Source: an uncultured Phascolarctobacterium sp. (GTDB lineage Bacteria; Bacillota; Negativicutes; Acidaminococcales; Acidaminococcaceae). From it: a stretch of 64,000 bases of DNA. Location of the stretch: contig UQLS01000002.1 in NCBI GenBank assembly GCA_900541915.1, forward strand, positions 1 through 64,000, given 5' to 3'. The notes below the pieces were generated by a model, which ran no database searches, was not told the origin of the DNA, and was given only the letters and a program-made list of their open reading frames with translations. The translations under genes and the position numbers were made by a program. This document shows positions 18,292-25,190 of the stretch, one piece after another. Positions within the stretch are counted from its first letter, which is position 1; the number at the start of each line of letters is the position of its first letter.

Positions 18292-18959
18292 TCCAGTTCA
18301 ATAGTTTCGCCGGGTTTAACAATCAGTACTTTACTGGAGGTAGTTGCTTCAACATCAGCTTTGTAAGCGTCTACATCCTGGGTAATAGGCGGCCAAGTGT
18401 TGTAATGTACGGGGATTACATATTTAGCCTGCAGGAATTTTGCTGCAATAGCTGCGTCTTTGGGGTCCATAGTAAAGTTGCCGCCGATGGGGAGTACAGC
18501 ATAGTCGAAAGCATCAAGCTGCGGGAGCAGCTGCATGTCGCTGTATAATGCAGTATCACCGGCAAAGTAAACCTTGGTGCCGTAGAAATCTACTACGAAG
18601 CCGCAGGCATGGCCACCGGGAACGCCGCTGCCGTGGAAAGCCATAGCAACACGAACTTTGCCGAAGGGGAACATAAAGGTGCCGCCCAGATGCATACCAT
18701 GTGCTTTGCAGCCGGCTGCTTCTGCCAGACCGCAGATTTCTGCAGTGGAGATAATGGTAGCATCGCAGTTTTTAGCGATTTCAAAAGCGCTGCCTAAATG
18801 GTCAAAATGGCCGTGACTGATAAAGATATAATCAACTTTAATATCGTTAGCCTGCAGTCCTTCCGGATTGCCGTCCAGGAACGGATCAAAAATAATAGCA
18901 GAATTATTTTTTTCAATCATGAAGCAGGCGTGGTTAATATAATGAAATTTAGCGTTCAT
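18288..18959 (-). CDS. UPF0173-type metal-dependent hydrolase (metallo-beta-lactamase fold)
   Basis: The ATG at 18959 follows AAGGAGTGATTTT on the minus strand; a longer in-frame start at 18980 lacks this site. The 223 residues contain the metal motif SHGHFDH (His-x-His-x-Asp-His, about 47-53), a later GDTAL Asp and the C-terminal PVHYNTWPPI His, typical of UPF0173/YtkL hydrolases. FDPFLDGNP near the N-terminus is also family-typical. Cytoplasmic; substrate unknown. It is co-transcribed with the Cys protein that overlaps its end. Confidence 0.9.
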   Translation of the reverse strand: MNAKFHYINHACFMIEKNNSAIIFDPFLDGNPEGLQANDIKVDYIFISHGHFDHLGSAFEIAKNCDATIISTAEICGLAEAAGCKAHGMHLGGTFMFPFGKVRVAMAFHGSGVPGGHACGFVVDFYGTKVYFAGDTALYSDMQLLPQLDAFDYAVLPIGGNFTMDPKDAAIAAKFLQAKYVIPVHYNTWPPITQDVDAYKADVEATTSSKVLIVKPGETIELE

Positions 18960-19038
18960 AAAATCACTCCTTATCAACAAGTTTATATTATCATTATACA
19001 GGATTTTTGTGGAATTTGCGTGAAATAGTTTGAAAAAC

Positions 19039-19068
19039 TTTACACATTGACGGTAAATGGGGTAAAAT
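19039..19068 (+). promoter_or_regulatory. Putative promoter of the glucosaminidase gene
   Basis: TTTACA (19039-19044), 18-base spacer, TAAAAT (19063-19068), about 44 bases before the start codon. Confidence 0.6.
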
Positions 19069-19111
19069 TTATGGGAGAATAAATATCAGTTGAAATAGAA
19101 GGAGAAATTTT

Positions 19112-20065
19112 ATGTGGCATAAGAAAGTGGCCGCTGCCGCTGCAGTAGTGTATGTGCTGGGCATTGGCGGGATGGCGGAAAGTGCTGCGCCGGTAGTTGT
19201 TTCGAACAAACCTCTTTCCGTGAGTGTTACCGGCGGCAATAAGACGCCTTATACTGTGAGCAGCAATGTAAAAAGCAGTAAAGCTGCCGTGGTAAAAACA
19301 ACCAAGAGTGAAGATAAAAAAGCTAAGAAGAGCAAGAAAAATAAAAAAGAGCAGCAGGCTGCAGAGAAGAAGTCTGCAGAAAACAAAAAAATCAGTGTAA
19401 ACAAATCCACAGTTTTTGCTAATATTGAGCTGCCGGAAAATTATAAGGATATCAGTATTTACGGTGATTCTGTGGCTACCAAAGGACAGGCAGTAGCCGT
19501 AATTAAACAGTATAATCCTGATGTGCAGCTGGCCTGCAGTGTGGAAGAACTGGTAGATTTATACTGGCAGGAAGCAGAACGCGAGGGCGTAAGACCTGAT
19601 TTGGCGCTGGCTCAGGCACTGGTGGAAACCGGCTTTTTCCGTTACGGCGGCGATGTGCACCATAATCAGAATAATTTCTGCGGTTTGGGTACCACCGGCA
19701 ACGGCGTAAAGGGCGCAAGCTTTAAGACTCCGGAAATTGGTGTGCGTGCGCATATACAGCATCTTTTAGCTTATACTCAGAAGAAACGTCCTTCTACTAA
19801 GATTGTTGACCCCCGTTACGAACTGGCACATAACATTCGTCTGGAGCGCGGCGTAGTCGATACTTGGTATGGGTTAAACGGTACCTGGGCAATGGGCTCT
19901 AACTACTGCGAAAAAATCATGGTTAATTACCAGCGTATGCTGGCGATGCAGGCAGAAGATACTGTAAAAGAAGAAAAACACGAGGCAAAGAAAACTGCCG
20001 ATAAGAAGAATAATCCGCACAGGATGCGCGACCTGGTGGAAAAAATACTGCACGGCGATGAATAA
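19112..20065 (+). CDS. Secreted glucosaminidase-domain peptidoglycan hydrolase
   Basis: The ATG at 19112 follows AAGGAG. The 317-residue precursor has a signal peptide (MWHKKVAAAAAVVYVLGIGG, cleavage near AESA), a Lys/Ser-rich linker (about 50-105), then a LytD/FlgJ-type glucosaminidase domain (about 150-280): PDLALAQALVETGFFRYGG with the catalytic Glu, NNFCGLGTTG and GVRAHIQHLLAY. A basic tail follows. It should cleave glycan strands in the periplasm. It is monocistronic, with its own promoter and terminator. Confidence 0.88.
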   Translation: MWHKKVAAAAAVVYVLGIGGMAESAAPVVVSNKPLSVSVTGGNKTPYTVSSNVKSSKAAVVKTTKSEDKKAKKSKKNKKEQQAAEKKSAENKKISVNKSTVFANIELPENYKDISIYGDSVATKGQAVAVIKQYNPDVQLACSVEELVDLYWQEAEREGVRPDLALAQALVETGFFRYGGDVHHNQNNFCGLGTTGNGVKGASFKTPEIGVRAHIQHLLAYTQKKRPSTKIVDPRYELAHNIRLERGVVDTWYGLNGTWAMGSNYCEKIMVNYQRMLAMQAEDTVKEEKHEAKKTADKKNNPHRMRDLVEKILHGDE

Positions 20066-20068
20066 ACA

Positions 20069-20104
20069 TAAAGTGCACAGCTTATGGCTGTGCACTTTGA
20101 TTTA
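20069..20104 (+). terminator. Terminator after the glucosaminidase gene
   Basis: AAAGTGCACAGC, loop TTAT, GGCTGTGCACTTT followed by a short T-rich tail. Confidence 0.75.
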
Positions 20105-20134
20105 GGAAAGTAAAAATAATTTGAGGTGATGACA

Positions 20135-20599
20135 ATGCATATCGTATTGGTTGAGCCGGAAATTCCCGGCAACACTGGCAATATTGCCCGTTTATGTGCG
20201 GCTACCGGCTGCCATCTGCATCTGGTACGCCCGCTGGGCTTCTCTGTTGAAGATAAATATTTAAAACGTGCCGGACTTGATTACTGGCATCTGGTGGATA
20301 TCCACTATTATGACAGTGTTTATGAAGTGCTGGAAAAATATAAGGACAATCCTAAGTATCTGCTGACTACCAAAGCGCACAAATCTTATACTGACGTGCA
20401 TTATGCGCCGGACAGTCTGCTTATTTTTGGCAAAGAAACTGCAGGGCTGCCGGAAAAACTGCGCAACGAATATCCAGAGGGCTGTGTGCGTATTCCGATG
20501 ATTGCGGAAGCGCGTTCTCTGAACCTTTCCAATTCTGTGGCTATCGTAGCGTATGAAGCACTGCGCCAGCAAGATAATTTCGCCGGTCTGACGGTGTAA
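20135..20599 (+). CDS. trmL: tRNA (cytidine(34)-2'-O)-methyltransferase TrmL
   Basis: The ATG at 20135 is chosen over in-frame GTG 20126 and ATG 20129, which lie within the leader GAGGTGATGACA. The 154-residue SPOUT-fold protein has MHIVLVEPEIPGNTGNIARLCAAT at the start, FGKETAGLP and a C-terminal RIPM...RSLNLSNSVAIVAYE knot. TrmL methylates the wobble ribose of tRNA-Leu isoacceptors. It leads the cluster with the pterin genes, 11 bases before the next start. Confidence 0.94.
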   Translation: MHIVLVEPEIPGNTGNIARLCAATGCHLHLVRPLGFSVEDKYLKRAGLDYWHLVDIHYYDSVYEVLEKYKDNPKYLLTTKAHKSYTDVHYAPDSLLIFGKETAGLPEKLRNEYPEGCVRIPMIAEARSLNLSNSVAIVAYEALRQQDNFAGLTV

Positions 20600-20610
20600 G
20601 GAGTATGAAC

Positions 20611-20967
20611 ATGATTATTATAAAAGAATTTGATTTTGACGCGGCTCATTATCTGCCGGCGTATAACGGCAAGTGCGAGCATTTGCACGGTCATACCTAT
20701 AAACTGGTGGTTAAGGTAGAAGGAACTCCTGACCATGAGGGTATGGTTATTGATTTTATCAAGCTGAAAAACATCGTTAAGCAGGAAGTTCTGCAGGTAC
20801 TGGACCATGCCTGCATTAACGACATCATTCCTGTGCCTTCTGCGGAGAATATTTCCGTATGGGTATGGAATAAACTGGCTGGGCTTTTAAAAACAGAACG
20901 TTATCATTTGTATGAAGTAGAAGTTTGGGAAACACGTACCAGCGGGTGCGTTTACAGAGGTGAATAA
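20611..20967 (+). CDS. queD: 6-carboxytetrahydropterin synthase family (PTPS-I/III type, CExxHGH)
   Basis: The ATG at 20611 has GGAG at normal distance; ATG 20605 is too close. The 118-residue protein is a COG0720 tunnel-fold enzyme with zinc ligands FDAAHYL and HGH. Its active-site motif reads C-E-H-L-H-G-H (CExxHGH), with both the Cys of QueD and the Glu of PTPS-III. Published work on this family describes such CExxHGH proteins as serving both queuosine (QueD) and folate synthesis (replacing FolB). The next genes are folE2, folP and folK with no folB, which supports a dual role here. E. coli-type QueD alone is the alternative. Confidence 0.9.
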   Translation: MIIIKEFDFDAAHYLPAYNGKCEHLHGHTYKLVVKVEGTPDHEGMVIDFIKLKNIVKQEVLQVLDHACINDIIPVPSAENISVWVWNKLAGLLKTERYHLYEVEVWETRTSGCVYRGE

Positions 20968-20968
20968 T

Positions 20969-21736
20969 TTGAAGGATGTACAGGGAGAAAAGGACTTGCG
21001 TCGTGTGCCGCTCAAGCATGTAGGTATTAAGGATTTGCGCTGGCCCATCGTATTGCGTGACAGGGAAAAAGGTACGCAGCATACTGTAGCGAAGGTAACA
21101 CTGGCAGTGGATTTGCCCCATGATATGCGTGGTACCCATATGAGCCGTTTTGTTGAATGCTTGCAGACCTTGGGTCCAGTTGGTTTAAGTGAGATTGAAA
21201 CAATACTCGATACTTTAAAAAGCAGACTGCAGGCAGAAAAATCCTTTCTGCAGCTGGAGTTTCCATATTTTCTGACGAAGAGTGCGCCTGTCAGCGGACA
21301 GACCGCGCCCATGGATATTGACTGTGTCTATAGAGCAGAAAAAGATGATACTTTCAGACTGCGTGTAGGTGCTGTGGTGCCTATCCAGACCTTGTGCCCG
21401 TGCTCTAAGGAAATCAGCGCATACGGAGCGCATAATCAGCGTGCTTTTGCCAAAATTGAGCTGGAAGCCCATGAAATGATCTGGCTGGAAGAAATTGCCG
21501 CTATTGCCGATGCCGGAGCAAGCGCTCCTGTATACGGCTTGCTGAAACGTCCTGATGAAAAATTTGTTACGGAAAAGGCATATGACAATCCTCGCTTTGT
21601 AGAAGACGCTGTAAGAGAAATTGCTTTGCGTCTGGAAGATGACAGCCGTATCGACTGGTACAGAGCTGAAGTTGAGAGTGTGGAAAGTATCCATAATCAT
21701 AATGCTTTTGCCGTTGTAGAAAAAGGATGGAAATAA
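20969..21736 (+). CDS. folE2: GTP cyclohydrolase I, FolE2 (type IB)
   Basis: Start at TTG 20969, eight bases after GAGG, fits better than GTG 20960, which overlaps the leader. The 255-residue protein has the FolE2 motif VVPIQTLCPCSKEIS, with the metal-binding Cys, and GAHNQRA. It converts GTP to dihydroneopterin triphosphate, the shared precursor for folate and queuosine, and uses metals other than zinc. Its position right after the PTPS gene and before folP places it at the head of folate synthesis. Confidence 0.95.
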   Translation: MKDVQGEKDLRRVPLKHVGIKDLRWPIVLRDREKGTQHTVAKVTLAVDLPHDMRGTHMSRFVECLQTLGPVGLSEIETILDTLKSRLQAEKSFLQLEFPYFLTKSAPVSGQTAPMDIDCVYRAEKDDTFRLRVGAVVPIQTLCPCSKEISAYGAHNQRAFAKIELEAHEMIWLEEIAAIADAGASAPVYGLLKRPDEKFVTEKAYDNPRFVEDAVREIALRLEDDSRIDWYRAEVESVESIHNHNAFAVVEKGWK

Positions 21737-21739
21737 ACT

Positions 21740-22933
21740 ATGCTGCTGAAACTAAGTAAGGAAGCATTGCCGGAAGCGATTGCTGCACTGGGAGTACATC
21801 CGGACAGCCTGCCGATTTTTGCGGCTAAAAGCAGTATAATACCGTTAAAGCTAATGCAGGTTCGCACACCGGCGGCTAATATTATCAAGCAGGAAATGCT
21901 GGCTGCAGGCGGCGATGCTGCTGTACCTTCCGGCTGCATTACCTGTGCGGAAAAATATGTAGATATCGTTCTTTTAGGTACGGTTAAGCATTATCGTCTG
22001 CTGCTGGCTAAATTAGCGCGCATGCCTTATTTTGGCATAGATAAGATTAAGGCAGAGCTGCAGGCAGTGCTGCGTCCGGCAGAACTGAAAACAGTACTGG
22101 CAGATGGGCGTGAGCTTACTTATGAGAAAATGTGCATTATGGGCATTTTAAATATCACGCCGGATTCTTTTTATGCTGGTTCCCGTGTTGACGGCTTGCA
22201 GGAGGTTGTGCGCCGTGCCGGTAAGATGCTGGAAGATGGTGCAGGTATTCTCGATATCGGCGGCGAGTCCACTCGTCCTGGCAGCGACAGCGTAAGCGCG
22301 GCAGAAGAACAGGAACGTGTACTGCCTGTGATTGAGGCGGTTAGAAAAGCTTATCCGCAGGCTGTAATTTCTGTTGATACTTATCGTGTTTCTACGGCTA
22401 AAGCTGCTTTGGAAGCTGGTGCTGATATTATCAACGATATCAGCGCCATGGAAGCGGATGAAGCAATGCTGCCGCTGGTTGTTCAAAGCAATGCACCTAT
22501 TATTCTCATGCATATGCGCGGTACGCCCAAGAATATGCAGCAAAACTGTCAGTACGATGATGTAGTGGGTGAGGTTGCTGCTTATCTGGCGCAGCGTGCT
22601 GAACTATTGCGAGCTGCTGGTGTCGGTGCGGATAAAATTATTCTTGATCCGGGCATCGGTTTTGCTAAAGATGTGCGGCAGAATCTGCTTCTGATGCGTG
22701 ATTTAGAAGCGCTGACAGGATTAGGTTATCCTGTGCTGCTGGCTGCTTCACGTAAAAGCACTATTGGCGCCGTATTAGGCAATATCCCTGCGGAAGAACG
22801 TCTGTCAGGCACTTTGGCGTTGAGCTGTCAGGCTGTTTATGCCGGAGCACAGATGGTACGTGTCCATGATGTACGGGAAAATCTGCAGGCAGTACGGATG
22901 CTGGAGGCGGTTTTATGTCCAGAGCGTATATAG
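21740..22933 (+). CDS. folP: Dihydropteroate synthase with N-terminal extension
   Basis: The 397-residue protein is longer than the usual 260-280. The catalytic TIM barrel occupies about 130-390: MGILNITPDSF, GGESTRPGS, SVDTYR, NDISA, LMHMRG, DPGIGFAK and SRKSTIG. It joins dihydropterin pyrophosphate and p-aminobenzoate. The N-terminal ~125 residues are a separate extension with CITCAEKY and no known catalytic motif; similar extensions occur in DHPS of anaerobic Firmicutes. It starts three bases after folE2 and overlaps folK by 19. Confidence 0.95.
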   Translation: MLLKLSKEALPEAIAALGVHPDSLPIFAAKSSIIPLKLMQVRTPAANIIKQEMLAAGGDAAVPSGCITCAEKYVDIVLLGTVKHYRLLLAKLARMPYFGIDKIKAELQAVLRPAELKTVLADGRELTYEKMCIMGILNITPDSFYAGSRVDGLQEVVRRAGKMLEDGAGILDIGGESTRPGSDSVSAAEEQERVLPVIEAVRKAYPQAVISVDTYRVSTAKAALEAGADIINDISAMEADEAMLPLVVQSNAPIILMHMRGTPKNMQQNCQYDDVVGEVAAYLAQRAELLRAAGVGADKIILDPGIGFAKDVRQNLLLMRDLEALTGLGYPVLLAASRKSTIGAVLGNIPAEERLSGTLALSCQAVYAGAQMVRVHDVRENLQAVRMLEAVLCPERI

Positions 22934-23400
22934 CCTTAGGCAGTAATCTGGGTGACAGACAGCAGAACCTGCAGCAGGCACTGCACTTGCTGGCTGAGCA
23001 GGGGATTAAAATTGTAAAAGTTTCCTCTTTTATTGAAACTGCTCCTTATGGCGTTACTGACCAGCCAGCCTTTTTAAACGGTGTTTGCTGTGTAGAAACA
23101 GAACTGGAACCTTTAAAACTGCTGGAGCTGCTCCTTGGTACTGAGCAGCAGATGGGACGTGTGCGTTTTCGTCATTGGGGTGAGCGCAATATTGATTTGG
23201 ATTTGCTGCTGTATGAAGATATTTGCATGACAAGCGACAAACTGAACCTGCCGCATCCCGATATGCAGAACAGGGATTTTGTTCTGCTGCCGCTGGCAGA
23301 AATAGCGCCGGATTTGCTGCATCCGGTATTGAAAAAGACTATTACTCAGTTAAAAGACGATTTGTTAAAACAAAGTGGAGGTGATAATAATGTTGGATAA
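22915..23400 (+). CDS. folK: 2-amino-4-hydroxy-6-hydroxymethyldihydropteridine diphosphokinase
   Basis: The 161-residue HPPK has AYIALGSNLGDRQ, ETAPYG, FLNGV, the GRVRFRHWGERNIDLDLLL block and LPHPDMQNRDFVLLPLAEI. It pyrophosphorylates hydroxymethyl-dihydropterin for FolP. Its start lies inside the end of folP, so the two are coupled. The pepT ribosome binding site lies within its end. Confidence 0.96.
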   Translation: MSRAYIALGSNLGDRQQNLQQALHLLAEQGIKIVKVSSFIETAPYGVTDQPAFLNGVCCVETELEPLKLLELLLGTEQQMGRVRFRHWGERNIDLDLLLYEDICMTSDKLNLPHPDMQNRDFVLLPLAEIAPDLLHPVLKKTITQLKDDLLKQSGGDNNVG

Positions 23401-24604
23401 TGAAAAACTGCTGCAGCGCTTTCAAAGCTATGTTGCTTTTGATACGGCTTCTGACGATAAGGCAACCTGTTTTCCCAGTACAGCCAAACAGCTTTTGCTG
23501 GCTGATTTCTTAGCGAAAGAGCTTAAAGAGCTGGGCCTTTATTCTGTTGAGGTAACAGAGCATGGTTATGTACTGGCTACTTTGCCTGCCAATACAGGCT
23601 GCTGTCCGGTAATAGGACTTGTGGCTCACATGGACACCAGCTGTGAAGCAAGCGGAGCGAATGTGCAGATGCAGGTACATCGCAATTTCGATGGCAAAGA
23701 TATCAGGCTGAATGCTGAGAATATTTTGTCTGTAACGGAATTTCCTGAATTGTTAAATTATATAGGACAGGATATTATAACTTCTGACGGCACGACATTG
23801 CTGGGTGCTGACGATAAAGCAGGGATCAGCGCTATTGTTTCTGCCTGCGAATATCTGCTGCAGCATCCGGAAGTGCTGCATGGCAAAGTTGTTATCTGTT
23901 TTACACCGGATGAGGAAGTCGGCAGAGGCACAGAGCATTTTCCGTTTGATAAATTCAAGGTAGATTTTGCCTATACCATTGACGGCGGTGCACTGGGCGA
24001 GCTGAATTATGAAACCTTTAATGCCTGCAATGCTAATGTTGTCTTTCACGGGGTATCAGTACATCCGGGCAGCAGCAAACACAAGATGCGCAATGCCGTA
24101 ACCATGGCTGCCGAGTGGCAGATGGCTCTGCCGGCAGGTGAAAGACCGGAGTATACTGAAGGCTATGAGGGATTTTATCATACGCTGCGTATTAACGGCG
24201 GTACCGATAAAGTTGAAATAGACATGATTCTGCGTGACCACGACAGCGCGATTTTAGAGCAGCGCAAAGAATTCTTGCTGGAACTGACGGCGCTGATGAA
24301 CAAAAAATATGGTGTAGGTACAGTAGAATGTACGCTGACAGACTGCTATCGTAATATGAAGGAATATATCACTCCGGTATATGAAATTGTTGAACGGGCG
24401 CAGAATGCTATGCTGCAGGCAGGCGTAAAGCCTGTTATTGTACCTGTGCGCGGTGGTACGGACGGTTCCAGACTTTCGGAGATGGGCTTGCCCTGTCCTA
24501 ATCTTTTTACCGGCGGGCATAATTTCCACGGACGTTTTGAATATCTGCCGCTGCAGTCATTGGCGAAGATTACAGAAGTATTGGTAAATCTGGTACAGAA
24601 ATAA
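23390..24604 (+). CDS. pepT: Peptidase T (tripeptide aminopeptidase)
   Basis: The ATG at 23390 follows GGAGGTGATAATA; a start at 23375 would precede that site. The 404-residue M20B zinc peptidase shows HMDTS, GADDKAG, TPDEEVGRG and YTIDGG, the di-zinc ligands and catalytic Asp/Glu, with a dimerisation domain in between (about 205-315). It releases the N-terminal residue from tripeptides in the cytoplasm, consistent with amino acid fermentation. Last gene of the trmL-to-pepT run. Confidence 0.95.
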   Translation: MLDNEKLLQRFQSYVAFDTASDDKATCFPSTAKQLLLADFLAKELKELGLYSVEVTEHGYVLATLPANTGCCPVIGLVAHMDTSCEASGANVQMQVHRNFDGKDIRLNAENILSVTEFPELLNYIGQDIITSDGTTLLGADDKAGISAIVSACEYLLQHPEVLHGKVVICFTPDEEVGRGTEHFPFDKFKVDFAYTIDGGALGELNYETFNACNANVVFHGVSVHPGSSKHKMRNAVTMAAEWQMALPAGERPEYTEGYEGFYHTLRINGGTDKVEIDMILRDHDSAILEQRKEFLLELTALMNKKYGVGTVECTLTDCYRNMKEYITPVYEIVERAQNAMLQAGVKPVIVPVRGGTDGSRLSEMGLPCPNLFTGGHNFHGRFEYLPLQSLAKITEVLVNLVQK

Positions 24605-24622
24605 GGAGTAAATATAAATAAG

Positions 24623-24659
24623 AAAACCTGTAAAGAAATTTCTTTACAGGTTTTTTTGT
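24623..24659. terminator. Bidirectional terminator after pepT and the minus-strand small gene
   Basis: AAACCTGTAAAGA pairs with TCTTTACAGGTTT; T-runs lie on both strands. Confidence 0.85.
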
Positions 24660-24883
24660 TAATCCCAGCGTTTGAGCAAATCTTCTATTATTTCTTTGTT
24701 GGTTTTGCGGCGCTTTTTTTCATAGTTGCGGAAATTATTGTCACGATGGTCAGTAGAATAGTCCGCATAGTCAAAATCATCATAGTCTCTTTCATAGCTG
24801 CGGTTGTAGTCGCCATGACCGTCGTCAAAGAGATATGGCACATGGCAATCTGTTTGTATAGTATGGATATTTAAAGCAGGCAT
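24659..24883 (-). CDS. Small Asp/Tyr-rich hydrophilic protein, unknown function
   Basis: A 74-residue protein with an excellent ribosome binding site (AAGGAGG seven bases before ATG) and its own promoter. The centre (about 20-52) is rich in Asp, Tyr, Arg and Asn (GDYNRSYERDYDDFDYADY); the C-terminus is basic and helical, KKRRKTNKEIIEDLLKRWD. No signal peptide or membrane helix. The overlapping plus-strand frame is hydrophobic only because it mirrors this one and has no ribosome binding site. I do not recognise the family. Confidence 0.75.
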   Translation of the reverse strand: MPALNIHTIQTDCHVPYLFDDGHGDYNRSYERDYDDFDYADYSTDHRDNNFRNYEKKRRKTNKEIIEDLLKRWD

Positions 24884-24912
24884 ATTTTTATTCCTCCTTA
24901 ATTACTACTAAT

Positions 24913-24940
24913 ATTTTACCATGTCCTGAGAGACTGGCAA
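24913..24940 (-). promoter_or_regulatory. Promoter of the small minus-strand gene
   Basis: On the minus strand: TTGCCA, 16-base spacer, TAAAAT, about 30 bases before the start codon. The rest of 24941-25107 shows only AT-rich sequence and a short TTGCAG/CTGCAA hairpin. Confidence 0.6.
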
Positions 24941-25107
24941 GATGTGGCGAGTATGCAGTGTAATAAGAAAGATATTTCGGTCGTAAAATGCAGAGTGTAT
25001 GCTGTTACGGCAGGAAAAATATAATTTAAGTAGAAATTATATAAAGATAACGGTGGGCGCCTGAAATAAAAAATGTAAAATTTATTGCAGTTTTTCTGCA
25101 AAATATC

Positions 25108-25136
25108 TTGAATGAGCGTCGTAAATATGATATAGT
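25108..25136 (+). promoter_or_regulatory. Promoter of ppsA
   Basis: TTGAAT (25108-25113), 17-base spacer, TATAGT (25131-25136). The -10 box is part of the operator-like palindrome. Confidence 0.75.
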
Positions 25137-25146
25137 ATACACTATA
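25131..25146. promoter_or_regulatory. Putative CcpN operator at the ppsA promoter
   Basis: TATAGT-ATAC-ACTATA is an inverted repeat over the -10 box and start site of ppsA. The same 14-base core, with C/T at one position, lies in the ccpN-ppsR promoter. Repressor binding here would block initiation. Assignment to CcpN is inferred. Confidence 0.6.
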
Positions 25147-25190
25147 TTAAGGGCGCGAGCCGAATATGATATCACAAAGGAGCTAAAATC

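Noticed and set aside
24656..24874. Hydrophobic plus-strand frame opposite the small Asp/Tyr-rich gene
   Set aside because: No ribosome binding site, and it begins within the terminator; the minus-strand gene has strong start signals.
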